NCBI GenBank assembly: GCA_051294375.1
Contig: CM119267.1
Span: forward strand, 26,461,324 to 26,525,323
From: Paraspadella gotoi
Taxonomy: Eukaryota; Chaetognatha
Reading direction: 5' to 3'
DNA: 64,000 nucleotides
Part shown: positions 1 to 11,432 of the stretch, piece by piece
How positions within the stretch are numbered: position 1 is the first letter of the stretch
Layout: every line of letters starts with the position of its first letter
Made by a program: the position numbers and the translations under genes
The notes under the pieces: generated by a model
What the model was told of the DNA's origin: nothing
Databases searched by the model: none
What the model saw: the letters and a program-made list of their open reading frames with translations, nothing else

Positions 1-232
1 CACACACTTCCCTACCAATACAAAATTTCATTCCAATCCATCAATCCAATCACGAGTAATTGGTGTTTTTTACTAAAGTGGGATGGACGGGCAGACAGAC
101 GGACGGACATCATTTTTTTTGCATAATTTCTGACATGATATAAGTGAATGCCCGACAAGATTAAGGGGGCGGACCGACAAAGTGAATTATAGAGTCGGGA
201 TCTGCTGATGAGCAGATCCGACAAAAAACGTT
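1..232 (+). mobile_element. R1 repeat, right-end fragment
   Basis: This is the right end of the R1 family. It has a GGACGGAC-type array, then a conserved stretch reading into a terminal hairpin near 194-226 (GATCTGCT, short loop, AGCAGATC) and CCGAC. The same end occurs at about 7167, 19255, 23232 and 32750, and inverted at 2913. The left part lies outside the window. It sits in the intron after cyclin A exon 3. Confidence 0.8.
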
Positions 233-378
233 TTATTCATTTTTCGCGGCCTTAACATCTACTGGTTCATTTCCTGCGATGATACAACATAATATACAAA
301 AAAAAACTGAAAGATTCGAAATAAGAATGAAGTCCGCAATAAAAGACATACCTATGGGCCGAGCAGTTATTTTCTTAC

Positions 379-552
379 AATCGTTATTGAGCGCCCTTCC
401 CCGGCCGCGGCCGTGTGCACCTCAATGAGATATTCGTAGATGTCGTTCCCGTAATCGGGAAAGTCGATAACGGGATCAACACTGGACACCGCAAGTTCCG
501 GAAGCGAACGTTCCAGTTGGAGAAGCGATGAATCCATTGTCATCGGGGATTC
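379..552 (-). CDS. CCNA: Cyclin A, exon 3 (minus strand)
   Basis: Cyclin A binds CDK1/CDK2 in the nucleus and drives S phase and entry into mitosis. This exon follows a splice acceptor (ctatag) at 558-553 and opens in phase 0. It reads ESPMTMDSSLLQLER and later FPDYGNDIYEYLIE. Cyclin A proteins carry an ESP-x-TMD stretch just before the cyclin box and a (V/F)PDY-x-x-DI-x-x-YL motif where the box begins, and both are present in the right order and spacing. The exon ends either at GAG|GTGCAC (421), just after YLIE, or at the better consensus ATT|GTAAGA (379). The 421 site fits the family better because the bases beyond it do not look like a cyclin box. The remainder of the box must lie left of the window. 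It joins exons 1 and 2 in phase 0. Identity is confident; the 3' edge is not. Confidence 0.8.
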
Positions 553-604
553 CTATAGAAAAAGACTAACCAATTTTCTTAATGTCTAATTTTATGTTTG
601 ACTT

Positions 605-760
605 GCGGATAAGGCTCTCAGTGTGGTAAAGAGTGCTACCCGCAACTTCTTTAACCCCCCTAACGGCCATGGAACGGGTCCTTGGCATGGAACCAGGCTT
701 GGGGGTTTTCCAAGGCAGTTTACGGCCGTCCTCATGCTTCCCGCTGAGTAGGTACTACAC
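605..760. other. GC-richer unique block
   Basis: A GC-rich island of about 150 bp in AT-rich surroundings. On the minus strand it reads as a short open stretch (MRTAVNCLGKPPSL...), but no splice sites, family motif or second copy in the window support a gene. It may be a fragment of an older retroelement. From 760 to 1339 I see only AT-rich intron sequence of cyclin A. Confidence 0.3.
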
Positions 761-1531
761 TGTTTTTTTGACAATACTGTTCAGTTACTAAAATAATTTC
801 AAGTGCTTAAAAGTTAAAACGATTAAAAGTTGTCGTCAATCAGATTTCGCGTTAGACCCACACACAACTGACCGGAAGTTGACTACAACATGGATATTAC
901 TAAAAGAAGCAAATTATCATCTAAAATAGAATGTTAATTATTTTGATAAAAACTTTTTTTTCTGCAACTGTTGGTCCACATCCTCCAACAAATAAGGATG
1001 CTTCCACAGAGCCTCTGGGGATTGGTGCTTATAAAATCATGATTGGAATATAAACCTAGACGGTTTTATCAACTAATAAAGCAATTTTTGATTCCATAAC
1101 TCTTATTTTTTTATTTCTATAGGTGTCAAAAATTTAAAAAAAAATTCTTATAAACACGATATCTTAAAAAGTATTTGGTCAATCAAGATGAAATTTATTG
1201 TGTACTGTAATTCTTCCATATTGTGTACTGTAATTCTTCCATATTAGTTTCAAAAGATTCGTTTCTTAGTAGCCCAGGGATTTTTATCTTTAACTGTTAA
1301 AATTAAGAATTAATATCAAAAAACTAGAATAAAAAAAAAACAAGTTTGAGCAAACAATGTCGGATCTACCTACGATAATTAATTAATTAATCGATTAATT
1401 AATTAATTAATTTTAAAATGTAATAATTAATTTTAAATTTATATTCAACTTATCATCATCGATGTCCTTAAAATTGGGTTAGGACAGTTATTAAATATGT
1501 TTTGTTTACATTTTATCAAAACAAACAAATA

Positions 1532-2804
1532 CAGAAGGCTTCATATTATAAAATGTGGTACCCCTTTTTTGTGACCAGAACACGTTCCGAGAAAACTACT
1601 GAATAGAATTTAATGAAATTTTGCATGCGGAGTACCAGCAGTGATACAAATGGAACTATCGAGGCGAATTTTTTACATTCCACCCCAAAGCTGAGATAAG
1701 GGGCCCAGAGGGGGCAGCCCCTTAGGGCCACAAATGGTCAAAAAAATTTTTTCAATATTTTTTATTATTTTTGTTTTAAACAGTTGCACAGACGTTTACT
1801 CTTCCACAAAAACGTATTTATTACCTCAAAAATATTCATTTAACTTAATTTTTAGCTTCATGAACATCAGCAGTTAAAGTCAGATTTGGAATAATTTGGG
1901 AAAATTTGAAGTAAAACGATGAACCATGCTTCTCTAACCATTAAGGCGTAGTAAAATTCCTAAGTTTAACTTTAATTAAAATTCTAAAAGTGAGGAACGA
2001 ACAACATTATACTTATGAACATTTATGCATAAAAAAAATTTATAATAAATTTTACAATTTACGCAGTAGGCCATATTTATACTAATACTAAACCAATAAA
2101 TGTTATAATTTCAAAACAGTTTTTTCTAAGATTTTTTAGCAGATTTGGATTTGTCATAAAAAGTTGATAAAAAGAAATATAACTCTTTTTGAAAAATTCC
2201 TTCATTAAGTGGGTCAAAAATTAGAAAAAGCTATATTTTAAGCTGAAAATTAATTTTTTATATATTAAATATAGTTTTTTTAATTTTTAACTCACTTAAT
2301 GAAAGAATTTTTAAAAATGATTTATATTTTCTTCTATCAACTTTTGACGAGGAATTCAAATCTGCAATCAAAATTAAGAAAAGCCCATTTTGAAATTTTT
2401 CGATTTTATAAGGATAGTACTATATATAAATATAGCCTACTGCGAAAATTAAAAAACAAAATTAATTTTTTTTTACAAATTAATGTTCACTGATGGTATG
2501 TTGTTCATAATTGACTTTTAGAATTTTTGTATGTAACTTTCACTACGCCTTACTAACCATGCTTAATTATTGCAAATTTATTAATTTTAGTTCATTTTAG
2601 CATTTTTTGGCCCCCCAGGGGTCCACCCCAGGGCCCTGTATCTCTTGTCAGGGGTTGAATATAAAAATTCGCCTCGATAGTTCTATTTATATAGTCATTA
2701 GCACTCTAAATGTAAAATTTCATTAAATTCTATTGGGTAGTTTGGTTGGAACAGATTCTGGTCACAAAAAAGGGGTACTACATTTTATAATATGAAGCCT
2801 TCTG
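1532..2804. mobile_element. TA-flanked MITE (Tc1/mariner type), copy 1
   Basis: Terminal inverted repeats of about 200 bp start CAGAAGGCTTCATATTATAA and end in the complement. A TA flanks both sides. The unoccupied sequence (aaacaaatatcctctatt) survives in R1 at about 58250, so the insertion point and TA duplication can be read directly. No transposase is present. TA duplication with CAG termini suggests the Tc1/mariner superfamily. A second, uninterrupted copy is at 34182-34911. Confidence 0.85.
1942..2552. mobile_element. hAT-type MITE nested in the TA MITE
   Basis: A 611-bp element with inverted ends TAAGGCGTAG / CTACGCCTTA, flanked on both sides by the 8-bp duplication CTAACCAT (1934-1941 and 2553-2560). 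The uninterrupted MITE at 34182-34911 shows the corresponding site with a single CAACCAT-like motif. An 8-bp duplication and a TAAGG terminus fit hAT elements. It encodes nothing. A related left end is at 38056. Confidence 0.8.
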
Positions 2805-2912
2805 TATCCTCTATTTTATTTTATGTCTCCTTCTCTCTCTCTCTCACTCTCTCTTTTTATACAATTGCGACGATCTTTATGCTTTAACATTTTTTTAACT
2901 TGCATCATTTTT

Positions 2913-4062
2913 AGTCGGATCTGCTTATCAGCAGATCCCGACTCTATAATTCACTTTGTCGGTCCGTCGGTCCGCCCCCTCAATATTGTCGGGCACTAAC
3001 TTATATCATGTCAGAACATTGAATTATGATAAATTATACAAAAAAAATGATGTCCGTCTGTCCGTCCCACCTTAGCAAAAAACACCAATTACTCGTGATT
3101 GGATGGATGGATTTGAATAAAATTTTGTGTGTGGATAGGTAAGTGTGTGATTGAGCTGGATATGAAGTTTCGATGGAATCGTCCGAGTGGAAATGAGTTT
3201 AAATGGAAAAAACAAAAAAAATATATTCACTATTTGAACACCAATTGCTCATGAGTGGATGGGCTGATTGACCTGGAATTTTGTATGTGGGTAGGAAAGT
3301 GTGTGATTGAACAGGAAATCAAGTTTCGATGAAATAGTTTAAGAGGAAATGAGTTTAAATGGAACAAAACAAAAAATATGTTTTACTAATTGGATTTATT
3401 CCTCTTCTCTTCTCTTCGCTTTTTGTCACTATAGTGTACTTATTCTCTCGCATACGGTATTAATCACATTATCCAATATAAATCTATTTCACTTTTACAC
3501 TATTTCTTTTCTATTTCTATAAAAACTCTTCTTGGGATATTTTCATATCCAGGGTTAGTTGGTATTAAATAAATTCATGAACCAACTAAGTCTCTTTACA
3601 CTCTTCTCTAATCCACGCTCCTTCTTATCCCAACACTCAACTCCCTCCGTTCCTCCCAGATCCCTCTAACCAGCTAACATTAAGCTTTCCAAATACTTGG
3701 AGGTTGGCGGTGGTTGGGTACTGGGATAGGTGTTAATTGTGTGCTGGTGTATGTGCATGTGAATCGTTGATCAAATGGTCTGCTGTACTTTTACCATTCG
3801 GACATAAAAGATATGATTTTGTATCTTGGTGGTTAGTAGAAATTTCTGTGTATGTGGATAATGAGTTTAAATGAATAAAATATGAGTCACATTTACTTGA
3901 ATCTTTTTATTTATTTTAACCCCGATAGATTGAGATGAAATTTTGTGAGCCGGTAGGAAAGTGAGTGAAGAAGCTAGATATAAAGTTTTGACGGAATGCA
4001 AGTTGAAAAAATGATGCAAGTTAAAAAAATCTTAAAGCATAAGGATCATCGTAATTGCATAA

Positions 4063-4098
<36 letters not shown>

Positions 4099-4319
4099 TG
4101 AGAGATAGGAGAGAGTGAGAGAGAGAGAAAAAGAAGGAGACATAAAATAAAATAGAGGATATTTGTTTGTTTTGATAAAATGTAAACAAAACATTTAATA
4201 ACTGTCCTGACTCAATTTTAAGGACATCGATGATGAAAGCTGATATATAATATTATAATTAATTATTAAAATTAATTAATTAATCTATTAATTAATTAAT
4301 TGTTTGCTCAAACTTGTTT
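2913..4319 (-). mobile_element. R1 repeat, inverted copy
   Basis: Minus-strand R1: the right-end hairpin starts at 2913, followed by the GACGGAC stretch, the conserved aattgg-gtt-tttgctaaggtggga region and the GA-rich block near 4065-4135. It ends at the left-end signature (ttgtttgctcaaacttg) at about 4300-4319. The TCGGATCT part of the left end is missing, so this copy is internally deleted. Confidence 0.75.
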
Positions 4320-7167
4320 CACATTAATTAATTAATTAATTAAAACATTTATTAGTAATCATTATTATTAAAGATTCAAGTAAATGTGACTTATGTTTTT
4401 TCCATCTAAACTCATTTCCACTGGCACAATTTCGTCAAAACTATATAATTATTTATATATTAAAAAATATTTAAAAGCTTCAGTGCAACAACTATGAACT
4501 AATTCAAAAAGTTACATTGAAATTGATTTAGTAGTAAAAGGAAAAAAAAATTTTTTTAAAGAGAACTAGAAGTTATAAAAAGTGCTCAATTTTGGCCGCC
4601 TTACTAGATATTAGGCCGGAACAGGTTGAAAACTAGAAGTTCTCTCAATAAATAATGGTTAAGCGACTATTAAATAATATGAAAATAATTTTTAAAATTT
4701 TGCTTATAAATTTTTTATAGATTCTGATAGAGCTATAAAAGTTAGATAAAGGTTATTAATATACTTTTTAATTTTTTTTTGTTTTATTAATGAAAAATTA
4801 AAAAATAATAAAATTCAGCAATAAAATGATGATGATGATTTTTTAAGGTTTTTTCTATTTTTAACCAATTTATTGTCAAAATTTGAAAAAATTATAGTAC
4901 TAACTTTCATTTATATTTTAAGCTCACAAGAACGTTCTTAAAAAAATCACATTTTTAAAATTTTTTTTGTCATTTGTTATATATTAATAAATATTTAAAA
5001 GCTTCAGTGCAACAACCCAATGAACTAATTCAAAAGTTACATTGAAAATTCTTTTAGTAGTAGAAGGAAAAAAGAAATTGAGAGAACTAAAGTTATAAAA
5101 AGTGTTCAATTTTGGCCCGCCTTACTAGATATATTGCATGTGATTAAACAATGTTATCGGAATAATAATTTTATCAATTTTATGTATTTTGTAAGTATTT
5201 TAAGTATTTTTTATCAGTGAGTAAAATAAAAATTTTTTATTCGCTAATTTTTATCTCGGACTCTCTCTCTTTCTCTCTCTCTCTTTGCAATTGCAACGAT
5301 CCTTATGCTCATTTTTCTGCTCTCTTTCTCTCTCTCTTTGCAATTGCGACGATCCTTATGCTCATTTTTCTGCTCTCTTTTCTCTCTCTCTCTCTTTGCA
5401 ATTGCGACGATCCTTATGCTTTTGGATTTTTTAACTTGCATCATTTTTCTGCTTGCATCATTTTTTCAACTTGCATAATTTTTTTAAATTGCATCATTTT
5501 TTCACAATTAATTAAATTAAAACATTTATTAGTAATCATAAATTAGTAATCATAAAAAACTTTATATCTAGCTACTTCACACACTTTCCTACCCGCTCAC
5601 AAAATTTCAATCTATTTATGAGTTAAAATAAGTAAAAAGATTCAATTAAATGTGACTCATATTTTATTCATTTAAACTCATTTCCACTCGTACGTTTCCA
5701 CCAAAAATATCAAGCATCGTTACACATTTTTCTACCACACAAAAAATTTGAACTCAATCTATCCATCCAATTATGATTAATTAGAGTACTTATTGGTTAA
5801 AATAATTAAAAATATTTTAGTAAATGCGACTTATGTTTTTTTCTTCTTAAACTCACACGATTCCGTCGAAACTTTATATCCAGCTTTATCACACACTTTC
5901 CTACCCACACACAAAATTTCTATTCTAATCCAACCAGCCAATCACGAGTTATTGGAGCTTTTTGCTAAGGTGGGACGAATGGACGGATTGATTGACTGAT
6001 TAATTAGTGAAACAGGTTTTTTGTTTTTTTTCCATTTAAACTCATTTCCACTCAAAAGATTCCATCGAAACTTGGTTTCCTGTTCAATCACACACTTTTT
6101 TACTCAAATACAAAATTCCAGGTCAATCGATAATTAAGTGGTAATAAGCTAACTTGGTCAACTTGCATAATTTAATCAACTTGCATAATTTGGTCAACTG
6201 ACATAATTTTGTCAACTGACATAATTTGATCAATCAAGATAATTTGGTCAACCAGCATAATTTGTCAACTGGCCTAATTTGGTCAACTGGCCAAATTTGG
6301 TCAACTGGCATAATTTGGTCAACTGGCATAATTTGGTCAACTTGCAGAACTTGATCAACTGGCCTAATTTGGTCAACTGGCATAATTTGGTCAACTGGCA
6401 TAATTTGGTCATTTAAGAATTTGGTCAACTGGCACATTTTTGTCAATTGGCATAATTTGGTCAATCAATCAATCAATCAATCAGAGAGAGAGAGAGAAAC
6501 TTTAAAAAATTCAAATAAATGTGTCTTTTGGTTTTCTAATTTGAACTCTTTTCCACTCCTATGATTCCATCACATACTTTCCTACCAACAACAAATTCAA
6601 TTCGATTTATCTATCCAATTTTTATATACATAATATTATGAGTAAATTTAAGTAAAAATGCTTCAAGTAAATATGACTTTTTTTTTCCATTTTAACTTAT
6701 TTCCACTCGCACGATTCCATCGAAACTTTATATCCAGCTCAATCACACACTTTCCTACCATCATACAAAATTTCAAGTCAATTGCCCTATCCACTCATGA
6801 GCAATTGGCGTTCAAATAGTGAAATATATTTTTTTGTTTTTCCATTTAAACCAATTACTCGACACGATTCCTCGAAACTTCATATCCACCTCAATCACAC
6901 AGTTTCTACCCACACACAAATTCATACCAATCCATCCATCCAATCACGAGCTTTTTGCTAGAGGGTGTGGACGGACACTGTCCGTCGGACAGACAGACGG
7001 ACAGACAGACGGACGGACGGACATCGTTTTTTTTTCATAATCATAATTCGATGTTCTGACACGATATAAGTGTGTGCCCGACAATATAGAGGGGGCGGAC
7101 CGACGGACCGACAAAGTGAATTATAGAGTCGGGATCTGCTGATAAGCAGACCCGATTAAAAACATTT
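4320..7167 (+). mobile_element. R1 repeat, copy lacking the left end
   Basis: Follows the same order of modules as the 15.5-19.3 kb copy: the cattaatactaaagattcaag region; a duplicated block (gcttcagtgcaacaaccc at about 4478 and 4997) around a gatgatgatgattttt segment; CT/GA arrays at 5260-5400; the 18-bp minisatellite; the GGACGGAC array; and the terminal hairpin near 7130-7160. No coding sequence. Confidence 0.75.
6160..6470 (+). repeat. 18-bp minisatellite in R1
   Basis: About 17 imperfect tandem copies of an 18-bp unit close to TTTGGTCAACTGGCATAA, followed by (AATC)n and (GA)n. It stays open on the minus strand only because the unit is a multiple of three; it is not a gene. Homologous arrays lie at 18165-18540 and 31846-32075. 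Confidence 0.9.
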
Positions 7168-7289
7168 TATAATTTTACATTGCTGTATTATTTATTGTAA
7201 TGAAGCTTGGTATGAGATACTCAATTTTTAGATAAGAGTCGTGTTAATCCTAAAACCCTTGGGACTAAAGTTAAATGAAACTGAATAGA

Positions 7290-8120
7290 AAAAATCTTAA
7301 AAGCATAAGGATCGTCCCAATCGCATAAGAAAAATCTGGATTGACAACAAATTTTGATACTAAAAAAAATAAAATTTGAGAAAAAAAAATTAATCTATAA
7401 ACAGAAAGAAAAATTCTATTTTGCGATTGTTTATTAAAAAAAATAATAAAGTACCGAGGAAAATTAAAGTTACAGTTTCTGAAAAAAAAACCTTTTTCAT
7501 TGTCAAAAAATAAACTGATCAGCAGACGCAGCCCCTGAGAAAAAAAAAACGAAATAAAAACCCGATGTTGCGATAGCAAAATGATAACATGCACGAATGC
7601 GATGCCTAATTTTACGAGTTCAATCCTAATTCAATTTTTTTAAAAATAAAAACAGAGAGAAAGAGAGAGAGAAGGTAAAACGTTTTCGGACGAATCAGCA
7701 GCGGCAGCAGCAGAACTTCTGCCAGAAGCAGCCAGAAAAAAAAGAAAGAAATCATAAGGCAGCAGAAACAGCAGGAGAAAAGAGAGAAAAAGAAAGAGCC
7801 CTTGCAGAGCCAGCTGCAGACTCGTATTTTTTCCGATTAATCAGCACTGGGGAAAAGAGAGAGAGATAGCTATATATAATTAAAAGAGAATAGAGAGAGG
7901 AGACATAAAAATAAAATAGAGGATATTTGTTTGTTTTGATAAAACGTAAACAAAACATATTTAATAACTGTTCTGACCCAATTTTAAGGACATCGATGAT
8001 GAGAAGCTGTATATATATTTTCAGCTTCGTACACCCAAATTTAATCATCAAAAAGGCAATCTCTAATTTGGAACGCCGACGACAATGCCGACGACGACGA
8101 CGCCACTTATGAGCAAAAGC
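7290..8120 (-). repeat. R2 repeat, inverted copy
   Basis: Minus-strand member of a family related to R1. From right to left it has a gacgacgac/cgccgac block (8070-8105), the catcgatg...ttatcaaaacaaac module, a GA-rich segment, a gcagagccagctgcaga motif at 7800-7820, an aacccgatgttgcgatagcaaaatg module, and the cttaaaagcataaggatcgtc end at 7290. Copies are at 8655-10455 and, in the opposite direction, 46725-47340. Confidence 0.7.
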
Positions 8121-8179
8121 GTTACAATATCGTCGCAAACTTTCATGAAAAACCAGTGAACACGTCGTAAAAAAGTGAT

Positions 8180-8590
8180 TCGGCATTCCTGGAGATCAAT
8201 GCCCTCTGGAGGCCTAAGGGAAAACGAAGAGCAAGGTTTTTCTTAAAGAATTAACAAAAAAAAAAGAACAAAATGGAACGGAAGAGGTTTCGGGAAAAAA
8301 CCTTAAAGACTTCAGATATCATATTTTTTCAATATTTTTTAATTTTGTTATATGAAATTAATACAACCAATATATATTTGGGTAAAAATTAAGCTTACAA
8401 TAAATTATGGTTAAGAATAAATTAAGAATAAGTGTAAGTTAATTAGAAAAATAAATTAAGGTTAAAAATAAGTTGGGGGTAAATTAGGGTTAAGTGTAAG
8501 TTAGGGGTAAGGGTAAGTTTAGGTTAGGGGTAAGTTTGGGTTAGGGGTAAGTTAAGGGTAAATTAGAGTTAAATTTAAAATTAAGTTTCG
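8180..8590 (+). repeat. R5 repeat, copy 1
   Basis: Starts ggcattcctggagatcaatgcc, continues through a gaaggtttttcttaaagaattaac stretch and atgaaattaatacaaccaatata, and runs into a (GGGTTA)-like degenerate array. The same order is found at 31478-31845. The GGCATT/AATGCC start can fold. No Pol III boxes could be recognised with confidence. Confidence 0.7.
8460..8580 (+). repeat. Degenerate telomere-like array
   Basis: Irregular repeats of the type GGGGTAAGTTAGGGTTA form the tail of R5. They resemble TTAGGG repeats but vary in unit length (6-17 bp). The same tail is present in the other R5 copy, so it travels with the repeat rather than marking a chromosome end. Confidence 0.6.
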
Positions 8591-8779
8591 GTTTAAGTAT
8601 ACAATAATTGAACATTTCAAAAACTAATTTTTAAATATTAATAAATTTATAAAAAATCTTAAAAGCATAAGGATCGTCGCAATCGCATAAGAAAAATCTG
8701 GATTGACGACAAATTTTTATACTAAAAAAAATCAAATTTGAAAAAAGAAAATTAATTTTTAAACAAAGAAAAAGAAGAA

Positions 8780-9150
8780 AAGAATAAATATAAAGAAAGA
8801 ATAGAAAGGAAAGAAATAATAGAAAGGAAAGAAAAAATAGAAAGGAAAGAAAGAATAAAAAGGAAAGAAAGAATAAAAAGGAAAGAAAGAATAAAAAGGA
8901 ATAAAAAGAATAGAAAAAAAAGAAAAAATAGAAAGGAAAGAAAAATTAGAAAGGAAAGAAAGAATAAAAAGGAAAGAAAGAATAGAAAGGAAAGAAAGAA
9001 TAGAAAGGAAAGAAAGAATAGAAAAGAAAGAAAAAATAAAAAGCAAAGAAATAATAGAAAGGAAAGAAAAAATAGAAAGGAAAGAAAGATTAGAAAGGAA
9101 AGAAAGAATAGAAAGGAAAAAAAGAATAGAAAGGAAAAAAATAAAAATAA
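8780..9150. repeat. 16-bp purine minisatellite
   Basis: More than 20 tandem copies of a purine-only unit close to AATAGAAAGGAAAGAA. The open minus-strand frame across it, a run of F/S/I/L residues, is a by-product of the array. Confidence 0.9.
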
Positions 9151-9329
9151 AGAGTGACGAGAAGAAAGAACGAAATAAAACCCGATGTTGCGAGTTCAAT
9201 CCTCATTCAATTATTTTTTTTTTTTAATAAAAACTCAGAGAGAGAGAGAGAAAGAGAGAAAAAAAGAGAGAGAGAAGCCAAATCCTTTTTTGGACGAATC
9301 AGCAGCGGCAGAGGCACCCAGAAAAATAA

Positions 9330-9560
9330 GAAAGAAATCAAAAGCCAGCAGCAGAAGCAGCAGGAGAAAAGAGAGAAAAAGAATAAGCCCCTAAAGAGCC
9401 AGCTGCAGAGAAAGAAATCAAAAGGCAGCATAAGAAGCAGCAGGAGAAAAGAGAGAAAAAGAATAAGCCCCTGCAGAGCCAGCTGCAGACTCAAAAGGCA
9501 GAAGCAGCAGGAGAAAAGAGAGAAAAAGAATAAGCCTTTGCAGAGCCAGCTGCAGGCTCG
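9330..9560. repeat. Tandem block with cagctgcag motif
   Basis: Three to four imperfect copies of a roughly 75-bp unit: agcagcaggagaaaagag, gaaaaagaataagccc, ctgcagagccagctgcag. Single copies occur in the other R2 members (7760-7825 and, inverted, 46960-47035), so the expansion is private to this copy. Confidence 0.8.
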
Positions 9561-10488
9561 TTTTTTTCCCCTATGATAGCCATAGCCGATGAAATTTAAA
9601 TGCTAATGTATACAGCGTTAAAATAATCTATCATGACCATAGATTATGGTATTAAAATATTTTTTGTCAAAAATGCTTTCTTCTCAGGGTACTAGCCTAA
9701 TTAAAAATATTATATTACTATATAGAGCAAAAAATATTTTTTTTAAATCTTAAAATTTTTTGATGGATTCTGATAGAGCATAAAAAGTTGAACAAAAAAT
9801 ATAATTACAGCTTTTAAAAATTCTTACGTTTTCTAAGTGAAAATATAGAAAAACTGATAAAATCATCAAAAGATGATGATGATTTTTTACAGTTTTTTTT
9901 ATTTTTGACACACTTATCGTAAAAAAATTTAAAAAAGAATCATACTTTGTGTAGACAACTTTTTATGAGCTATCTGAATCTGGTCTTAAAATTTAAAAAT
10001 TCTAAAAAAAATTTTTGGCCTTTCCTATCTAAAAATAAATATTAAAAAATTAATTACTAGGGTATAGAACCATATTAGAAATTTTTTGTCCATTGAAAGT
10101 ATTCTTAAAAATGTCTAAATATTCGTTTGAGCATGATTATGAATCAGTGATTAGGGAAAAGAGAGAGAGACATGTAATTAAAAGAGAAAAGAGAGAAAGA
10201 AAGAAATATGAAAATAAAAGAGAGAAAATTTGTTTGTTTTGATAAAACGTAAACAAAACATATTTAATAACTGTCCAGACTCAATTTTAAGCATATCGAT
10301 GATGAGAAGCTATATATAAATCTTCAGCTTCATACACCAAAATTTAATCATAAAAAAGGCGATCTATAATTTGGAACGCCGACGACAATAACGACGACGA
10401 CGACGCCACTTATGGGCAAAAGCGTTACAATATCGTCACAAACGCTAATCGATTGCGACGATAAAAATATAATAATAATATTTAAAAA

Positions 10489-10720
10489 GTAACAGAGTTT
10501 TTATTTATGATTACAATGTCAATGGTCATTTAATAATTCGGAGAGAGTGAGAGATATCAAGGGTAAAATTCCCTATCTCTCTATCTCTAAAAGTTAGTAT
10601 CCAAATATTTATTAAAACTATTAAAACTGATTGATGAAGGATCAAAAAACAAGAACCAAAACATATCCGAATTATTAAATGATCGTGGTTATCACAAATA
10701 AAAACTTATTTTATAAATAT
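10489..10720. mobile_element. Small fold-back element
   Basis: Inverted arms of about 45-50 bp (gtttttatttatgattac ... taataattcgga, and its complement) enclose about 130 bp with GA/CT runs. The length suggests a small MITE. No target duplication was resolved. It lies in cyclin A intron 2 about 410 bp past the exon 2 donor. Confidence 0.6.
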
Positions 10721-11132
10721 CTATTAAAGGCAATGAAAAAAAATTATAATTAAATTTTTTTAAGAATTAAAAAGAAATCCTTAGCTCGTGAAGCTTAAAA
10801 ACGTTTTTAATATCATTGTTGTTATGGTCTTAAATTTTCTTTTCCGTAAAGAAACGAACTTTATTTTTTCCTCTTTTTTCTCTTCTTTTTTCCATAAGCC
10901 TCCAGAGCGAATTCAACTCCGGGATCGTCAAGTGATTCTCTCTTCCGATGCATCCTGAGAGATGGAGTTGAGAGGAGGAAGAGGAGGAGAGAGGCAGGAG
11001 GAGGAGCAGTCTGCTCCTTCTGCTTTTCTCTTTTGTCTTTCTTGTGGACACACATTTGGAACAAAAGAGCATTGGCGTGGTGGAGAGGAGTTACATGATA
11101 GAATTAGTTCATCTCCTAAGAAGAAATCAGAC

Positions 11133-11432
11133 CTCATTGGTCGATGGGGATCGATTGGCGAATTGAAAAGCCCTCGGGATGGTGTATTTGGCTATTCTTT
11201 TGTTGTTGCTTTTGTCATTGGGCTTGGCTACATCGGCCCGGAAGGAAAGCCCATTGAACGGCGCCGGCTGCGCAGCTTCGTTGTCTTCGTCTTCCAAGAA
11301 CCTAAAGATTCGCGGAGGTTGAGGAGTTGGGCGATTGGCGGCGGGCGGGTTATCGGCTGGAGCGGCAGCTGGAGCCGTGGAAGGAGCTGAGTTTTCGACC
11401 CCATTGATGAAAACAGTTAACGAGGATTTGCT
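11133..11432 (-). CDS. CCNA: Cyclin A, exon 2 (minus strand)
   Basis: A 300-nt exon (100 codons) opening after ttctgctacag and closing at AATGAG|GTCTGA, phase 0 at both ends. It reads SKSSLTVFINGVENS, an A/P-rich stretch, then RIFRFLEDEDNE and, near its end, YTIPRAFQF. Cyclin A N-termini have a short hydrophobic stretch followed by acidic residues ahead of the ESP motif, and the exon 3 reading frame continues directly with that motif. It is GC-richer than its surroundings, as the other host exons are. The region between exon 1 and this exon (11433-21391) is all repeats or featureless AT-rich DNA. Family placement comes mostly from its position and phase between exons 1 and 3. Confidence 0.65.

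Larger units (their letters stand above)
1340..2912 (+). mobile_element. R1 repeat, left part, interrupted by nested MITEs
   Basis: Begins with the R1 left-end signature (CAAGTTTGAGCAAACAATG, then TCGGATCT), a short hairpin of GTTTG/CAAAC. It continues through ATTAATTA repeats and a module conserved in all R1/R2 copies (catcgatgtcctt ... ttatcaaaacaaacaaata). It is broken at 1530 by the MITE and resumes at 2805 with tcctctatt, CT-rich DNA and the gcgacgatctttatgc module. It stops at 2912, where an inverted R1 right end starts. Confidence 0.8.
8655..10455 (-). repeat. R2 repeat, expanded inverted copy
   Basis: Holds the R2 modules in the same inverted order as 7290-8120: the cgacgacgac block at 10380-10405, the catcgatg module at 10220-10310, a GA-rich stretch, the cagctgcag tandem block at 9330-9560, the cccgatgttgcgag module at 9180 and the aagcataaggatcgtc end at 8660. 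Two additions enlarge it: a 16-bp array at 8780-9150 and an AT-rich segment at 9600-10130 carrying the gatgatgatgattttt unit also seen in R1 and at 23870-24240. Confidence 0.65.

Noticed and set aside
6160-6470. Possible CRISPR-like array
   Set aside because: The 18-bp units are directly adjacent without unique spacers, in a eukaryotic repeat; it is a minisatellite.
8460-8580. Chromosome end
   Set aside because: The array is short, degenerate, internal and travels with a dispersed repeat.
8759-9199. 146-codon minus-strand frame of F, S, I and L
   Set aside because: Translation of a 16-bp purine minisatellite; no splice sites or start context.
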